In this document: positions 56,356 through 64,000 of the stretch, piece after piece
Layout: each line of letters opens with the position of its first letter
How positions within the stretch are numbered: position 1 is the stretch's first letter
Origin: Shewanella decolorationis S12
GTDB lineage: Bacteria > Pseudomonadota > Gammaproteobacteria > Enterobacterales > Shewanellaceae
DNA: 64,000 nt
Reading direction: 5' to 3'
NCBI RefSeq assembly: GCF_000485795.1
Contig: NZ_AXZL01000054.1
Coordinates: forward strand, 26,758-90,757
The notes under the pieces: model-generated
The model's database searches: none
Seen by the model: only the letters and a program-made list of their open reading frames with translations
Told to the model about the DNA's origin: nothing
Program-made: the position numbers and the translations under genes

Positions 56356-57993
56356 ATGCTCTATCTTCTCGCTAGCTGTATCGCACTATTAATCGGACCA
56401 CTGTTTTATCGCTACTTTTCATCGGGCAGCGGCTTACAGAAGGGACTCGATGGCTTTATCTTCGTCTCTCTAGGCGGGCTAGTGCTGATCCATATTTTGC
56501 CTGAATTGCTCGAGCATGGCGGCCTATTGGCCATCGTCTTTGTGGTGCTAGGCCTCTGGGGACCGACCGCCAGCGAACGCTTATTCCACCGCTACTCAGA
56601 GATCACCCATAATCTCACCCTGTCACTCGGGATTGGCGGTCTTTTACTGCACACCATTACAGATGGCGGCGCTATGGTGCTGGCACAGCAGGACGGCAAT
56701 TCCAGCCTATTGGCGCTTGGGGTGATACTGCATCGTCTGCCCGTTGGCCTCGCCATTTGGTGGTTACTCAAGCCTCAAGTCGGAACCCGTTGGGCAAGTC
56801 TCGTCTTAGTCGCCATGATGCTGCTCACTGGCGTGGGTTATTTCGCGGGCGAGCAATTATTATCCCAGCTCAGTTTAGATAATACCGTTTATTTACAAGC
56901 CTTTGTGACGGGTTCAATCCTGCACGTTGTACTGCATCAACCCCATGGTCAACACGATACCGATAAGCAAGGCCAGTATGAATATCAGGCCGGTATCGGC
57001 AGTTTACTGGGGATTGGACTGTTGATGCTGCTGTTACTGATGGATTCCGGCGGCCATGACCATGCCCACCACGATCACAGCACCGAACAGCTAACCACTT
57101 GGTTAATGACTATAGCGCCGGTACTTTTACTCAGCTATGCCGCGGCCGCGCTGCGATTCCAGCTTGGCTTAACTCCGCAGGATAACAGCCTGGCTCGCCG
57201 TTGGTTCCAACGCTTAGCGGGCCCAGAGGCGCTTGTGCTCACCGCGTTACTGCTCGGCCCTTGGTTAGCGCTATTCCAGCTACTCGTGGTGTTTATTATG
57301 AGTGCTTATCTCGCCCATGCTCGGGTCGAGATTACCGATCCCCACAGCAAGTTGCCCCACAATGCGCTGCGCTTTGGCTTTGCCCATCTGGTTGACCGCA
57401 GTGCCCCTTGGGTGCTTCTCAGCCTAGTGCTCGTCAATCTGATCGGCCATCCTTCGGTACCGTTAAGCAATCCAATGTTGCAGATTGCCGTACTCTTGTT
57501 GGTCTTTTTACCTATGCGTTTCTGTAATTTAGGTGCAGCAGTACTGTCGATAGCCCTCGCCTACAGCGGCTGGAGCCCAATTGCCATCATACTGCCTCTA
57601 ATTGCTGCGCCCGTGCTGAACATCGCCCAACTTAAACTTATGAGTTGGCCGCAGCGTGGTGTTTTGCTGACGATTATTGCCGTATCACTGGTAGCAGCCC
57701 TTAAGTTACCTATGTGGTTCTCCTTGGTCACCTTGCCTGAGGCAATTAATTTGGCCGCCTTGCTGGTTCTATCCGGTTTATTTGCTGCGAGCTTACTGCG
57801 CCTAGGGCCACGTAAGTTCTTACGCCGCCTGATGATGTTAAAACCGGCTACTCATGGTCATAAGCACGGCCATGAACATGCACACGCGCATGCCTCGGCT
57901 ACAGAAACCGCCCATAGTCACGGGCATGGCCATACACACTCTCATCAGAGTGGCGGCCACAGCCATAGCGATGCAAATAAGCACCATCACTAG
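56356..57993 (+). CDS. ZIP-like multi-helix membrane protein with His-rich loops
   Basis: I use the ATG at 56356 (545 residues); a GTG at 56347 is in frame. The N-terminal half resembles ZIP metal transporters, with helix motifs HILPELLEHGG, HTITDGGAM and HRLPVGLAI. A loop (GGHDHAHHDHS, about 230) and the C-terminal ~45 residues are histidine rich. A second multi-helix part (about 250-480) resembles a permease domain. It probably moves or buffers divalent metals; that is inferred. The spacer before it, 56062-56355, shows no other feature. Confidence 0.75.
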   Translation: MLYLLASCIALLIGPLFYRYFSSGSGLQKGLDGFIFVSLGGLVLIHILPELLEHGGLLAIVFVVLGLWGPTASERLFHRYSEITHNLTLSLGIGGLLLHTITDGGAMVLAQQDGNSSLLALGVILHRLPVGLAIWWLLKPQVGTRWASLVLVAMMLLTGVGYFAGEQLLSQLSLDNTVYLQAFVTGSILHVVLHQPHGQHDTDKQGQYEYQAGIGSLLGIGLLMLLLLMDSGGHDHAHHDHSTEQLTTWLMTIAPVLLLSYAAAALRFQLGLTPQDNSLARRWFQRLAGPEALVLTALLLGPWLALFQLLVVFIMSAYLAHARVEITDPHSKLPHNALRFGFAHLVDRSAPWVLLSLVLVNLIGHPSVPLSNPMLQIAVLLLVFLPMRFCNLGAAVLSIALAYSGWSPIAIILPLIAAPVLNIAQLKLMSWPQRGVLLTIIAVSLVAALKLPMWFSLVTLPEAINLAALLVLSGLFAASLLRLGPRKFLRRLMMLKPATHGHKHGHEHAHAHASATETAHSHGHGHTHSHQSGGHSHSDANKHHH

Positions 57994-58056
57994 CACTGTT
58001 CATTTGATCACAGACAGGCTAAGTTAATCCTACTCCTAGGATAAATTTAGCCTGTT

Positions 58057-58857
58057 ATGTGCATACTCTTCGTCGCCCTTAAAACTCACCCCCAGTATCC
58101 GCTGATCATTTGCGCCAATCGGGATGAGTTTCACCATAGGCCCACAGCCCCTGCACAATTTTGGCCGCCGGAGCAGAATATGCTCGCGGGCAAGGATTTG
58201 CATGCGGGTGGCACTTGGTTTGGGGTGAATAAACAGGGGCAAATTGCGGGCGTCACTAACCTGAGGGTGGCGCAAAAAGCCCAAGAGCCGATGCGCAGCC
58301 GCGGCGAACTGATCATTAAAGCCCTAAGCTCGGGTTCGCTTATCTGCCCTAACTGGCTTGAGGAGCACGCCGAAGATTATCAGCCATTTAATCTCGTGTT
58401 TGGCCAAGGCACTAATCTCTATTGCTTTAATAGTCTTAAGCAAGAAACGGTAAAACTTACGGCAGGATTCCATGCAATAAGCAACGGCGCACTCGATGAT
58501 GTCTGGCCGAAAATGGCTAAAGGCCAACGTTCGCTCGAGGCCCTTATCCAACAATCGGAACCGCTTGAGCTAGAGTCGCTGATTCAGTTAATGCAGGATG
58601 ATTCGCGTCCAGAGGATAACGAGCTACCCGACACTGGCGTCGGGCTAGAGTGGGAACGCCGACTCTCGGCAATTTATATTCGTCACCCCGACTATGGCAC
58701 CCGCTCCACCAGCATTTTACTGCAAAATGCCCAAGGGGAAGTCCAGTTTACCGAGGTAAGATATGACGGTAAGGGTCGACGACTGGGACAGCAGGACTTC
58801 CACTTCACCCTGCCGTCGCAATTACCTAAGGAGCCAGACTGTCTCGCCGACTTTTAG
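58057..58857 (+). CDS. NRDE-family (TANGO2-like) protein
   Basis: The 266-residue protein starts MCILFVALKTHPQYPLIICA and has the NRDE motif right after. The family's conserved Cys2, the presumed nucleophile of an Ntn-hydrolase-like fold, is present, as is AGGTWFGVN. TANGO2 relatives have a poorly understood role in heme or lipid handling. The ATG at 58057 keeps Cys2 at position 2, which supports it. Confidence 0.9.
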   Translation: MCILFVALKTHPQYPLIICANRDEFHHRPTAPAQFWPPEQNMLAGKDLHAGGTWFGVNKQGQIAGVTNLRVAQKAQEPMRSRGELIIKALSSGSLICPNWLEEHAEDYQPFNLVFGQGTNLYCFNSLKQETVKLTAGFHAISNGALDDVWPKMAKGQRSLEALIQQSEPLELESLIQLMQDDSRPEDNELPDTGVGLEWERRLSAIYIRHPDYGTRSTSILLQNAQGEVQFTEVRYDGKGRRLGQQDFHFTLPSQLPKEPDCLADF

Positions 58858-58860
58858 CGG

Positions 58861-59310
58861 TCAGTCTGAACTGTGGTCCATAGTGATCACCCAGCGGTCA
58901 TCAATTTTTTCCACCAGCAGGGTAAATACCCCCGTGGGCGCATCCTTTTGCCGCTTTAAATCCCAACGCCCAACTACCATAGCGGCGTAGTTACTCAGCA
59001 TTTTGATTTCTTTGATGGTGAACTTTAGCTCACCCAGCGCCTCTTTATTCGGATAGTTTTTCTTATAGGCGGCAAGGGTTTCATCCCAGCCGTAACGAAA
59101 CTTTCCATTAGAGACAAATCTAAGCTGTTCGTTCTTCCAATAACCCTGCATGTAAGCGTCAAGATCGCCGCGGTTCCACGCATCCTCCTGACCTTTTAGC
59201 ATTTGGGCAATGTCATCCGTCGGCACCGCACTCACCTGCCCAACAAACAGCAACATCAGTACCGCGAAGCACCGTAAAATATGTTTTTTCATCAATCCCT
59301 GTCGCAACAT
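58861..59310 (-). CDS. Exported NTF2-like (SnoaL/DUF4440-type) protein
   Basis: I start at 59310, which has GGGGAG seven bases upstream (149 residues); a second ATG at 59292 with AGGG is also plausible. A signal peptide (cleavage near QVSAVP) is followed by an NTF2-like domain with QEDAWNRGDLDAYMQGYW and a C-terminal VEKIDDRWVITMDHS. No catalytic assignment is possible. It is convergent with the NRDE gene, four bases apart. Confidence 0.82.
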   Translation of the reverse strand: MLRQGLMKKHILRCFAVLMLLFVGQVSAVPTDDIAQMLKGQEDAWNRGDLDAYMQGYWKNEQLRFVSNGKFRYGWDETLAAYKKNYPNKEALGELKFTIKEIKMLSNYAAMVVGRWDLKRQKDAPTGVFTLLVEKIDDRWVITMDHSSD

Positions 59311-59439
59311 AGTATCGCTCCCCAACTATCAGGTTAGACTGTACTATAACCAAATTGGCGCAGACTATCTTGCCTAAGCCAATTTATAATTAAAAAAAGC
59401 TGATGATATTATTCATTTTTCGACTCTGAGCACCAAACT

Positions 59440-60000
59440 ATGTTTACACATTTATGCCGCTGGCTACTTAAGATTTCAGGCTGGCAAATCCAAGGGCAAT
59501 TACCCTCTCAAGCCAAATACATTGTGATTGTTGCGCCACACACCAGTAACTGGGACTTTATCATCGGCGTGCTCGCTCGCGGCGCCTTAAACACCCGCAT
59601 ACACTTCCTCGGTAAGCATCAATTGTTTATTCCGCCTTGGGGTTGGTTCTTCCGCGCTATCGGTGGCAGCCCAGTGGACAGGCGTAAAAACAATAACTTA
59701 GTCGATGCTGCGGTGCAGTTATTTGCCACCCAACCCGACTATAAACTCGCGCTCGCCCCCGAAGGTACTCGCAGTCCTGTGACCCGCTGGAAATGCGGCT
59801 TCTACCATATCGCCTCCAAGGCGCAGGTGCCAATAGTGCCAGTGGGCTTAGACTTTGCTCGTAAGGCCGTGGTGATCCAACCGCCACTGCAACCAAGGGA
59901 AATCGAGCAAGATATGGCGGAAATCCTCAGTTTTTACCGCAGTATTAAAGGGCGTCATCCCAAAACGATCCCCGACTATACGCCAGACAACAGACGTTAA
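59440..60000 (+). CDS. PlsC-like acyltransferase
   Basis: The 186-residue protein has the acyltransferase motif HTSNWD (HX4D, about 34-39) and the APEGTRS motif (about 107-113). A second phosphate-binding segment includes GGSPVDRR. It belongs to the 1-acylglycerol-3-phosphate acyltransferase-like group of lipid remodelling enzymes. No membrane helix beyond a hydrophobic patch. The specific acceptor is unknown. Confidence 0.85.
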   Translation: MFTHLCRWLLKISGWQIQGQLPSQAKYIVIVAPHTSNWDFIIGVLARGALNTRIHFLGKHQLFIPPWGWFFRAIGGSPVDRRKNNNLVDAAVQLFATQPDYKLALAPEGTRSPVTRWKCGFYHIASKAQVPIVPVGLDFARKAVVIQPPLQPREIEQDMAEILSFYRSIKGRHPKTIPDYTPDNRR

Positions 60001-60025
60001 TGCCTGAGGAATAACGGAGCACCGC

Positions 60026-60649
60026 ATGCAGACCGAAACTTGGTTACTCTACCTTTTTGCGATTGTGTTGATTGGGATTTCCCCTGGGCCTATCGCCATG
60101 TTGTCTATGTCCCACGGCATTCATTTCGGCAAAAAACGCAGCATAGCTACGGGGCTTGGCAGTGTCAGCGCCGCACTGGTGCTGATGGCGGCTTCGGCGG
60201 CAGGATTAGGCGCGATAATCAGCGCCTCGGAATACGGCTTTAGCCTACTCAAATGGTGCGGCGCCGCCTATCTAGTGTTCTTAGGTATTAAGTTGCTGCT
60301 CACTAAGCAACAAGGGCAAAAGCTGGAAGTAGCGAAAACCGAAGGAAAAGGGACAGCTAAGCAACTCTATAAACAGGCATTTTTAGTGGGGATCAGCAAT
60401 CCTAAGGACTTACTGTTTTTTGCGGCGTTATTTCCACAATTTATCGATTTAACCGCGCCACAAATGCCACAACTGACGATTCTTGCCCTCACCTGGGCGC
60501 TGGTCGATTTTAGCTTTGTGATGCTGTACGCCTCAATGGCGAATGTGCTGGCCCCGAGCCTAAAGGCCAGCAACAAACTGCATTGGTTTGACCGTACTAG
60601 CGGCGGCGTGTTTCTCACCCTCGCCGCCATCTTAGTCAGTCGAGATTAG
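60026..60649 (+). CDS. LysE/RhtB-family amino acid exporter
   Basis: The 207-residue membrane protein has six helices with the family start SPGPIAMLSMSHGIHFGKKR and the GAAYLVFLGIKLL segment. Members export amino acids such as homoserine, threonine or lysine; which one is not evident. Its stop codon overlaps that of the converging MscS gene by four bases. ACGGAGCA precedes the ATG. Confidence 0.9.
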   Translation: MQTETWLLYLFAIVLIGISPGPIAMLSMSHGIHFGKKRSIATGLGSVSAALVLMAASAAGLGAIISASEYGFSLLKWCGAAYLVFLGIKLLLTKQQGQKLEVAKTEGKGTAKQLYKQAFLVGISNPKDLLFFAALFPQFIDLTAPQMPQLTILALTWALVDFSFVMLYASMANVLAPSLKASNKLHWFDRTSGGVFLTLAAILVSRD

Positions 60650-61914
60650 CCCTCGACTTTCACCGATTTTAGACTGCGGATATCGTTGCCCGTCGGCGCT
60701 TGGAAGGCCTGTAAACCAAACTCGGGCAATACGGCAAAGATATGGTCGAAGATATCCGCTTGTATCGCCTCATAAAAAGCCCAACGCGTGTCATTGGTAA
60801 AGATATAAATCTCTATCGGTAAACCTTCGGTCGTCGGCGCCAGTTGGCGCACCATCAGAGTCATATCTTTATGCACTTTATCGTGGCGCTGTAGATACTC
60901 CTGCAAATAGGCGCGGAAGGTGCCCACGTTGGTCAAATGGCGGCCGTTGACCATCATATCCAGATCCGACACTTTAGCATTCGACTCTTGAATTTCACTG
61001 ATCTTTGCGGGGAAGTACTCTTTTAAACAATTGATTTTACTGAGGCGATTTCGTTCTTCCTCAGTTAAAAATTTAATGCTGTTGATATCGATATTAACCG
61101 CACGCTTGATACGACGACCACCGGATTCCGACATACCACGCCAGTTACGAAACGCATCCGACACTAAGGCATAGGCGGGGATCATAGTGATGGTCTTGTC
61201 CCAGTTACGAACTTTGACCGTGGTTAACGACACTTCCTCCACCGCACCGTCGGCGCCGTACTTGTCCATTTGGATCCAGTCGCCCTTGCTTACCATGCGG
61301 TTGGCGGCGAGCTGAATCCCCGCCACAAAGCCTAAAATGGTGTCGCGGAACACTAACATCACAAAACCCGTTGCCACACCTAAACCGCTGAGGAAGTACA
61401 CCGGGGACTGATCTGCCAGTACGGAAATCGACACGATCAGACCGACGAAGAACAGGAACAGTTTAATCAGCTGCACAAAGCTTTTTACCGGCAAACGGCG
61501 GCTGACCAGATTGATGTCGGAGATCTCATTAACCGCATCCAGCCCAGCGTAAATGGCACGGATCATCAACACTACCAGCCAAATACTCAGGAGACGGTCG
61601 ACTAAACTGCTGAGTAAAGGGTGCTCGGTTAACGTAATTGGCACTAACAGGTTTAGCACGATAGCGGGCACTAACATCGCCAGCTTTTCGAGCACTTTAT
61701 AACGCATAAACACATCGTCCCACGTCACTTTTGAACGCAGGATGACCATGTTCACCGCGCGGATAACTCCTCGGCGCATAATAAAATAGGCAATGGCCGC
61801 TACTAACACGCAAGCAAGCAGCATAATGCTGGTCGATATCCCGTCTGACGGCTGGCTATCGATCCCAATACTTGATAACCAACCCGAGATTTCAAGGCGA
61901 ATTTCCTGATCCAC
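60646..61914 (-). CDS. MscS-like mechanosensitive channel (YbdG-like)
   Basis: The 422-residue inner-membrane protein has about five helices. The MscS domain contains TGFVMLVFRDTILGFVAGIQ and the beta-domain GDWIQMDKYGADGAVEEVSL. Length and layout match YbdG/MscM, a small-conductance channel that protects against hypo-osmotic shock. The start is a GTG with GGAG upstream. Confidence 0.9.
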   Translation of the reverse strand: MDQEIRLEISGWLSSIGIDSQPSDGISTSIMLLACVLVAAIAYFIMRRGVIRAVNMVILRSKVTWDDVFMRYKVLEKLAMLVPAIVLNLLVPITLTEHPLLSSLVDRLLSIWLVVLMIRAIYAGLDAVNEISDINLVSRRLPVKSFVQLIKLFLFFVGLIVSISVLADQSPVYFLSGLGVATGFVMLVFRDTILGFVAGIQLAANRMVSKGDWIQMDKYGADGAVEEVSLTTVKVRNWDKTITMIPAYALVSDAFRNWRGMSESGGRRIKRAVNIDINSIKFLTEEERNRLSKINCLKEYFPAKISEIQESNAKVSDLDMMVNGRHLTNVGTFRAYLQEYLQRHDKVHKDMTLMVRQLAPTTEGLPIEIYIFTNDTRWAFYEAIQADIFDHIFAVLPEFGLQAFQAPTGNDIRSLKSVKVEG

Positions 61915-62120
61915 GATTCACTCCAATTTAGGTACTAGCGCAACAAAATCATACAAAGGAAACAACCGAGTTACCCTTGGTTAAACGCCCCATTTTAAAC
62001 GCTCACGCAAGAAACAATTATTTCACAAATCATTCTTTTAAAAGAGATTTTAGCATTTTGAATTGACCACACACAAAAGGAAATGAACAATATTCAACCT
62101 ATTATTAAGGAAGCCATCCC

Positions 62121-62699
62121 ATGTATCGTCATTTCCCCAAATTCACCTATCTTAGCATGGGACTACTGAGCCTATGCCAACCTCTACAAGCAGCAGAATA
62201 TAACACTGCAAGTCATCTGATTATGCCAGATAAATCAGATGAAAAGACCCATACCCCCTATATAGCGTTAATGCTCGATTACGTCCCGGCAACAGATAAT
62301 CTGTATGGAATCACCATTGCGCCTTACCATTTTGATGATAATTACCAGCGATGGGGTTATTACCTTGGTTATGCCCGCAGTCGTGAAACCGATATTGTTG
62401 TGCCTGAACCTGCATTATCCCATCGGCAAGAAAGCCTATGGCGCTTAGGTTTAAGCTACAGTTTAACGACCGACTTAAGCTTTTATGCGGGAGGCAGTGC
62501 CTATACCAGCACCACAGCTTACACCAACAATATTTCACCCCGAATTGCTGGCGGTAAACCTAGGTGGGAAGAAGATAAAACCACTCAATGGGGTGCTGAA
62601 GCAGGCCTTAGATACCATATCACAGAGCATATCATTCTCAGTGCTGGCTATAACTCCAGCACCGAATCAACGATTTTGAGCATTGGATACGCGGGTTAA
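62121..62699 (+). CDS. Outer-membrane beta-barrel-like protein
   Basis: The 192-residue protein has a signal peptide (cleavage near PLQAAEY). Alternating-hydrophobicity strands with aromatic girdles (YGITIAPYHF, WGYYLGYARS, LSFYAGGSAY) follow, and the last strand ends in a small-residue C-terminus (SIGYAG). It looks like a small outer-membrane barrel; no family was matched. AAGGAAG precedes the ATG. Confidence 0.7.
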   Translation: MYRHFPKFTYLSMGLLSLCQPLQAAEYNTASHLIMPDKSDEKTHTPYIALMLDYVPATDNLYGITIAPYHFDDNYQRWGYYLGYARSRETDIVVPEPALSHRQESLWRLGLSYSLTTDLSFYAGGSAYTSTTAYTNNISPRIAGGKPRWEEDKTTQWGAEAGLRYHITEHIILSAGYNSSTESTILSIGYAG

Positions 62700-62716
62700 C
62701 CCGAAAGAATCCGAAC

Positions 62717-63109
62717 TTATTGCGAGAGTTCAGCTCTCGCCTTAGCAAGCTCTGATTCGACCTCTGCAATCTTTTGACGTTTTTTATTAATTTTATCCAT
62801 AGGCTTACCATCAGCAATCGCTTCGGTAAGCTCATGTTGGCGCTCGGCTAATTTAGCTTCTAAGGCCTCAATTTTAGCTAAACGCTCGGCAGTTAAGCTG
62901 TCATCATCGCAATGGGTAGCAACCTCATCATAGGCCTTTTCAAGTCCAGCGACTTTATGCTGATTACCAGCAGCCTTAGCCTCGGTGAGTTCAGCACCAA
63001 TGGCCGCTAATTTTGCAGCGCAGCCCATAGTAGCGGGTTCATCAGCCCATGCTAGACCACTAAAAACCAAGCCCAAAACCAATATATAAGTATGATATTT
63101 GATGAGCAT
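62717..63109 (-). CDS. DUF1090 exported protein (YqjC-like)
   Basis: From the ATG at 63109 (GAGGAGGG upstream) the protein has 130 residues. A signal peptide (cleavage near GLAWADE) is followed by a DUF1090 helical domain with GCAAKLAAIGAELTEAKAAG, two cysteines and a coiled-coil C-terminus. Resembles E. coli YqjC. Function unknown. A longer start would add 12 residues without a signal pattern. Confidence 0.9.
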   Translation of the reverse strand: MLIKYHTYILVLGLVFSGLAWADEPATMGCAAKLAAIGAELTEAKAAGNQHKVAGLEKAYDEVATHCDDDSLTAERLAKIEALEAKLAERQHELTEAIADGKPMDKINKKRQKIAEVESELAKARAELSQ

Positions 63110-63145
63110 TTTACCCTCCTCAAGTGTACTAACGCATACACGCAC

Positions 63146-63423
63146 CGACAGTTTTGATTATATCGCGAGGCTTAATCGTACAATCTCCACTCGAAAGCAC
63201 ACAACTCACTATGGGACAAAAGCGTGATAGCTCCTTTGCTCTAACTTGTCAGTTTCGGATTAAAATTTCTATGGAGATAACGCCGCCAGCACGCGCGGCT
63301 TTGTTGTGAAGGCGAAGCCGCAGCGGAAAAGGCGTCGCCGTGACTGGCCTTGTTATAAACCACTTTACCCACTTACGGCCTCCGATGTAGAACCTACATC
63401 TTTTTAAAGAATAAATTAAATCT
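63146..63423. other. Non-coding gap with a small terminator-like hairpin
   Basis: No gene is evident. GATGTAG at 63384-63390 pairs with CTACATC at 63394-63400 and is followed by TTTTT. The stretch 63285-63360 is GC rich with short imperfect palindromes (GGCTTTGTTGTGAAGGCGAA), REP-like in appearance. Confidence 0.4.
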
Positions 63424-63631
63424 AGCTAATTAAATCTAGCCACCCATTTTAAATCAACAACATAATGCACTTTCGGTTTGCCTACAACTTGTGTGAGCTA
63501 AAATAACTTTAGTGGGAGTCATCAAAAGCTAATTAAATCTAGCCACCCATTTTAAATCAACAACATAATGCACTTTCGGTTTGCCTACAACTTGTGTGAG
63601 CTAAAATAACTTTAGTGGGAGTCATCAAAAG
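63424..63631. repeat. Perfect 103 bp tandem repeat (two copies)
   Basis: The unit starts AGCTAATTAAATCTAGCC and ends GTGGGAGTCATCAAAA. Copies occupy 63424-63526 and 63527-63629 with no mismatch. A diverged core is at 38100. It lies 130 bases past the 3' end of the transposase gene. Confidence 0.92.
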
Positions 63632-63763
63632 TCGCAGGGAGAGCATCTAAGGCAAAAAATTACGCTAACTCCTTAAAAAATTGAGTATTTCAGACGAGGT
63701 AAGTCATCCCATAGCGCTTGGGAAGTGTTCTGGATGGGGCATTTGAAGTGATATAAGCCGTTG

Positions 63764-64000
63764 TCAGTTACTGTTAAAGTGCTGGCAGCATTTAGCAAAA
63801 TGCCGTCGTCGCTTTTCTAAGTGTTCGCAGTAATCGGTCAGCTCTTGCAATGTGCCTACAGGGCCATGAAATAACTTGCCAAATTCGGTTGTCAGCTTGA
63901 GCCAATTGTCATGGGGGATATTTAATCTGTTCAGTATCTTGGTACTACTTTCACTGATGTATCCACGTTTATCATTGCGAATAATTCGGCCCGTATCATC
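63764..64000 (-). CDS. REP-associated tyrosine transposase, C-terminal fragment
   Basis: The last 78 codons of a gene that enters from the right edge. The peptide has the segment DDTGRIIRNDKRGYIS and ends with FGKLFHGPVGTLQELTDYCE then EKRRRHFAKC. These match the C-terminal region of Y1-type REP-associated transposases (RAYT), which has a (D/W)(T/S)GR..R.DKRG motif before a helical tail. The catalytic N-terminal half is outside the window. The nearby 103 bp repeats may be its substrates. Confidence 0.8.
   Translation of the reverse strand, partial: DDTGRIIRNDKRGYISESSTKILNRLNIPHDNWLKLTTEFGKLFHGPVGTLQELTDYCEHLEKRRRHFAKCCQHFNSN

Noticed and set aside
60646..60649. Four-base overlap of converging genes
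   Set aside because: Overlapping stop codons of convergent genes are common and need no special explanation.

Overview
The window reads as chromosomal DNA of a Shewanella-type marine or aquatic gammaproteobacterium. This rests on gene content and order (gspC-M beside hslR-hslO-pckA, moeAB, an FMN-riboswitch ribB, and many GlyGly-CTERM, DUF333 and MscS-like genes), on the even GC content, and on protein sequences I recognise as Shewanella-like. No species call is possible from the sequence alone.

Layout. 1-10.3 kb (minus strand): a type II secretion operon gspC-D-E-F-G-H-I-J-K-L plus the first codons of gspM. 10.5-15.4 kb (plus): heat-shock proteins hslR and hslO, PEP carboxykinase pckA and an AbgT-family transporter. 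15.5-17 kb (minus): an OmpA-domain protein. 17-25.2 kb: an unusual accessory array. The same ~125-135 bp leader (conserved upstream block, hairpins and Shine-Dalgarno) occurs four times, each in front of a gene for an exported protein. Three of these genes also share the signal-peptide sequence. Genes for small membrane proteins of one common layout sit between them. 25.5-34.8 kb: a large lipoprotein, a small acidic protein, a dicarboxylate symporter, a FUSC-type protein, an M14 peptidase, a methyltransferase and a DGSG-repeat lipoprotein. 34.7-38.5 kb: a repeat-rich islet with a 350 bp direct duplication, a ~180 bp inverted repeat, eight copies of a ~28 bp element, a SIMPL-domain gene and an AT-rich orphan gene. 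38.5-63.1 kb: mostly core genes (GIY-YIG protein, S9 oligopeptidase, ribB with riboswitch, a GGDEF-EAL protein, ftnA, moeA-moeB, rlmF, ubiC, a secreted M6 protease, MarC, a ZIP-like protein, MscS and others). 63.1-64 kb: a perfect 103 bp tandem repeat beside the 3' end of a REP-associated tyrosine transposase gene.

How it fits together. The Gsp system at the left edge would move folded periplasmic proteins across the outer membrane. The M6 protease at 52.4-55.2 kb has a C-terminal GlyGly-CTERM sorting tail, a tag typical of type II cargo, so it is a likely client. moeA and moeB form a molybdopterin operon. The 17-25 kb array is the best candidate for an undescribed system: exported proteins with unrelated mature parts (PPC plus thrombospondin-3 repeats, two-cysteine mini-proteins, a leucine-rich-like protein) appear to share one expression and export module and to be co-transcribed with membrane partners. 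Comparing the four leaders also indicates that three of the exported proteins start at a TTG codon, three codons inside the obvious ATG.
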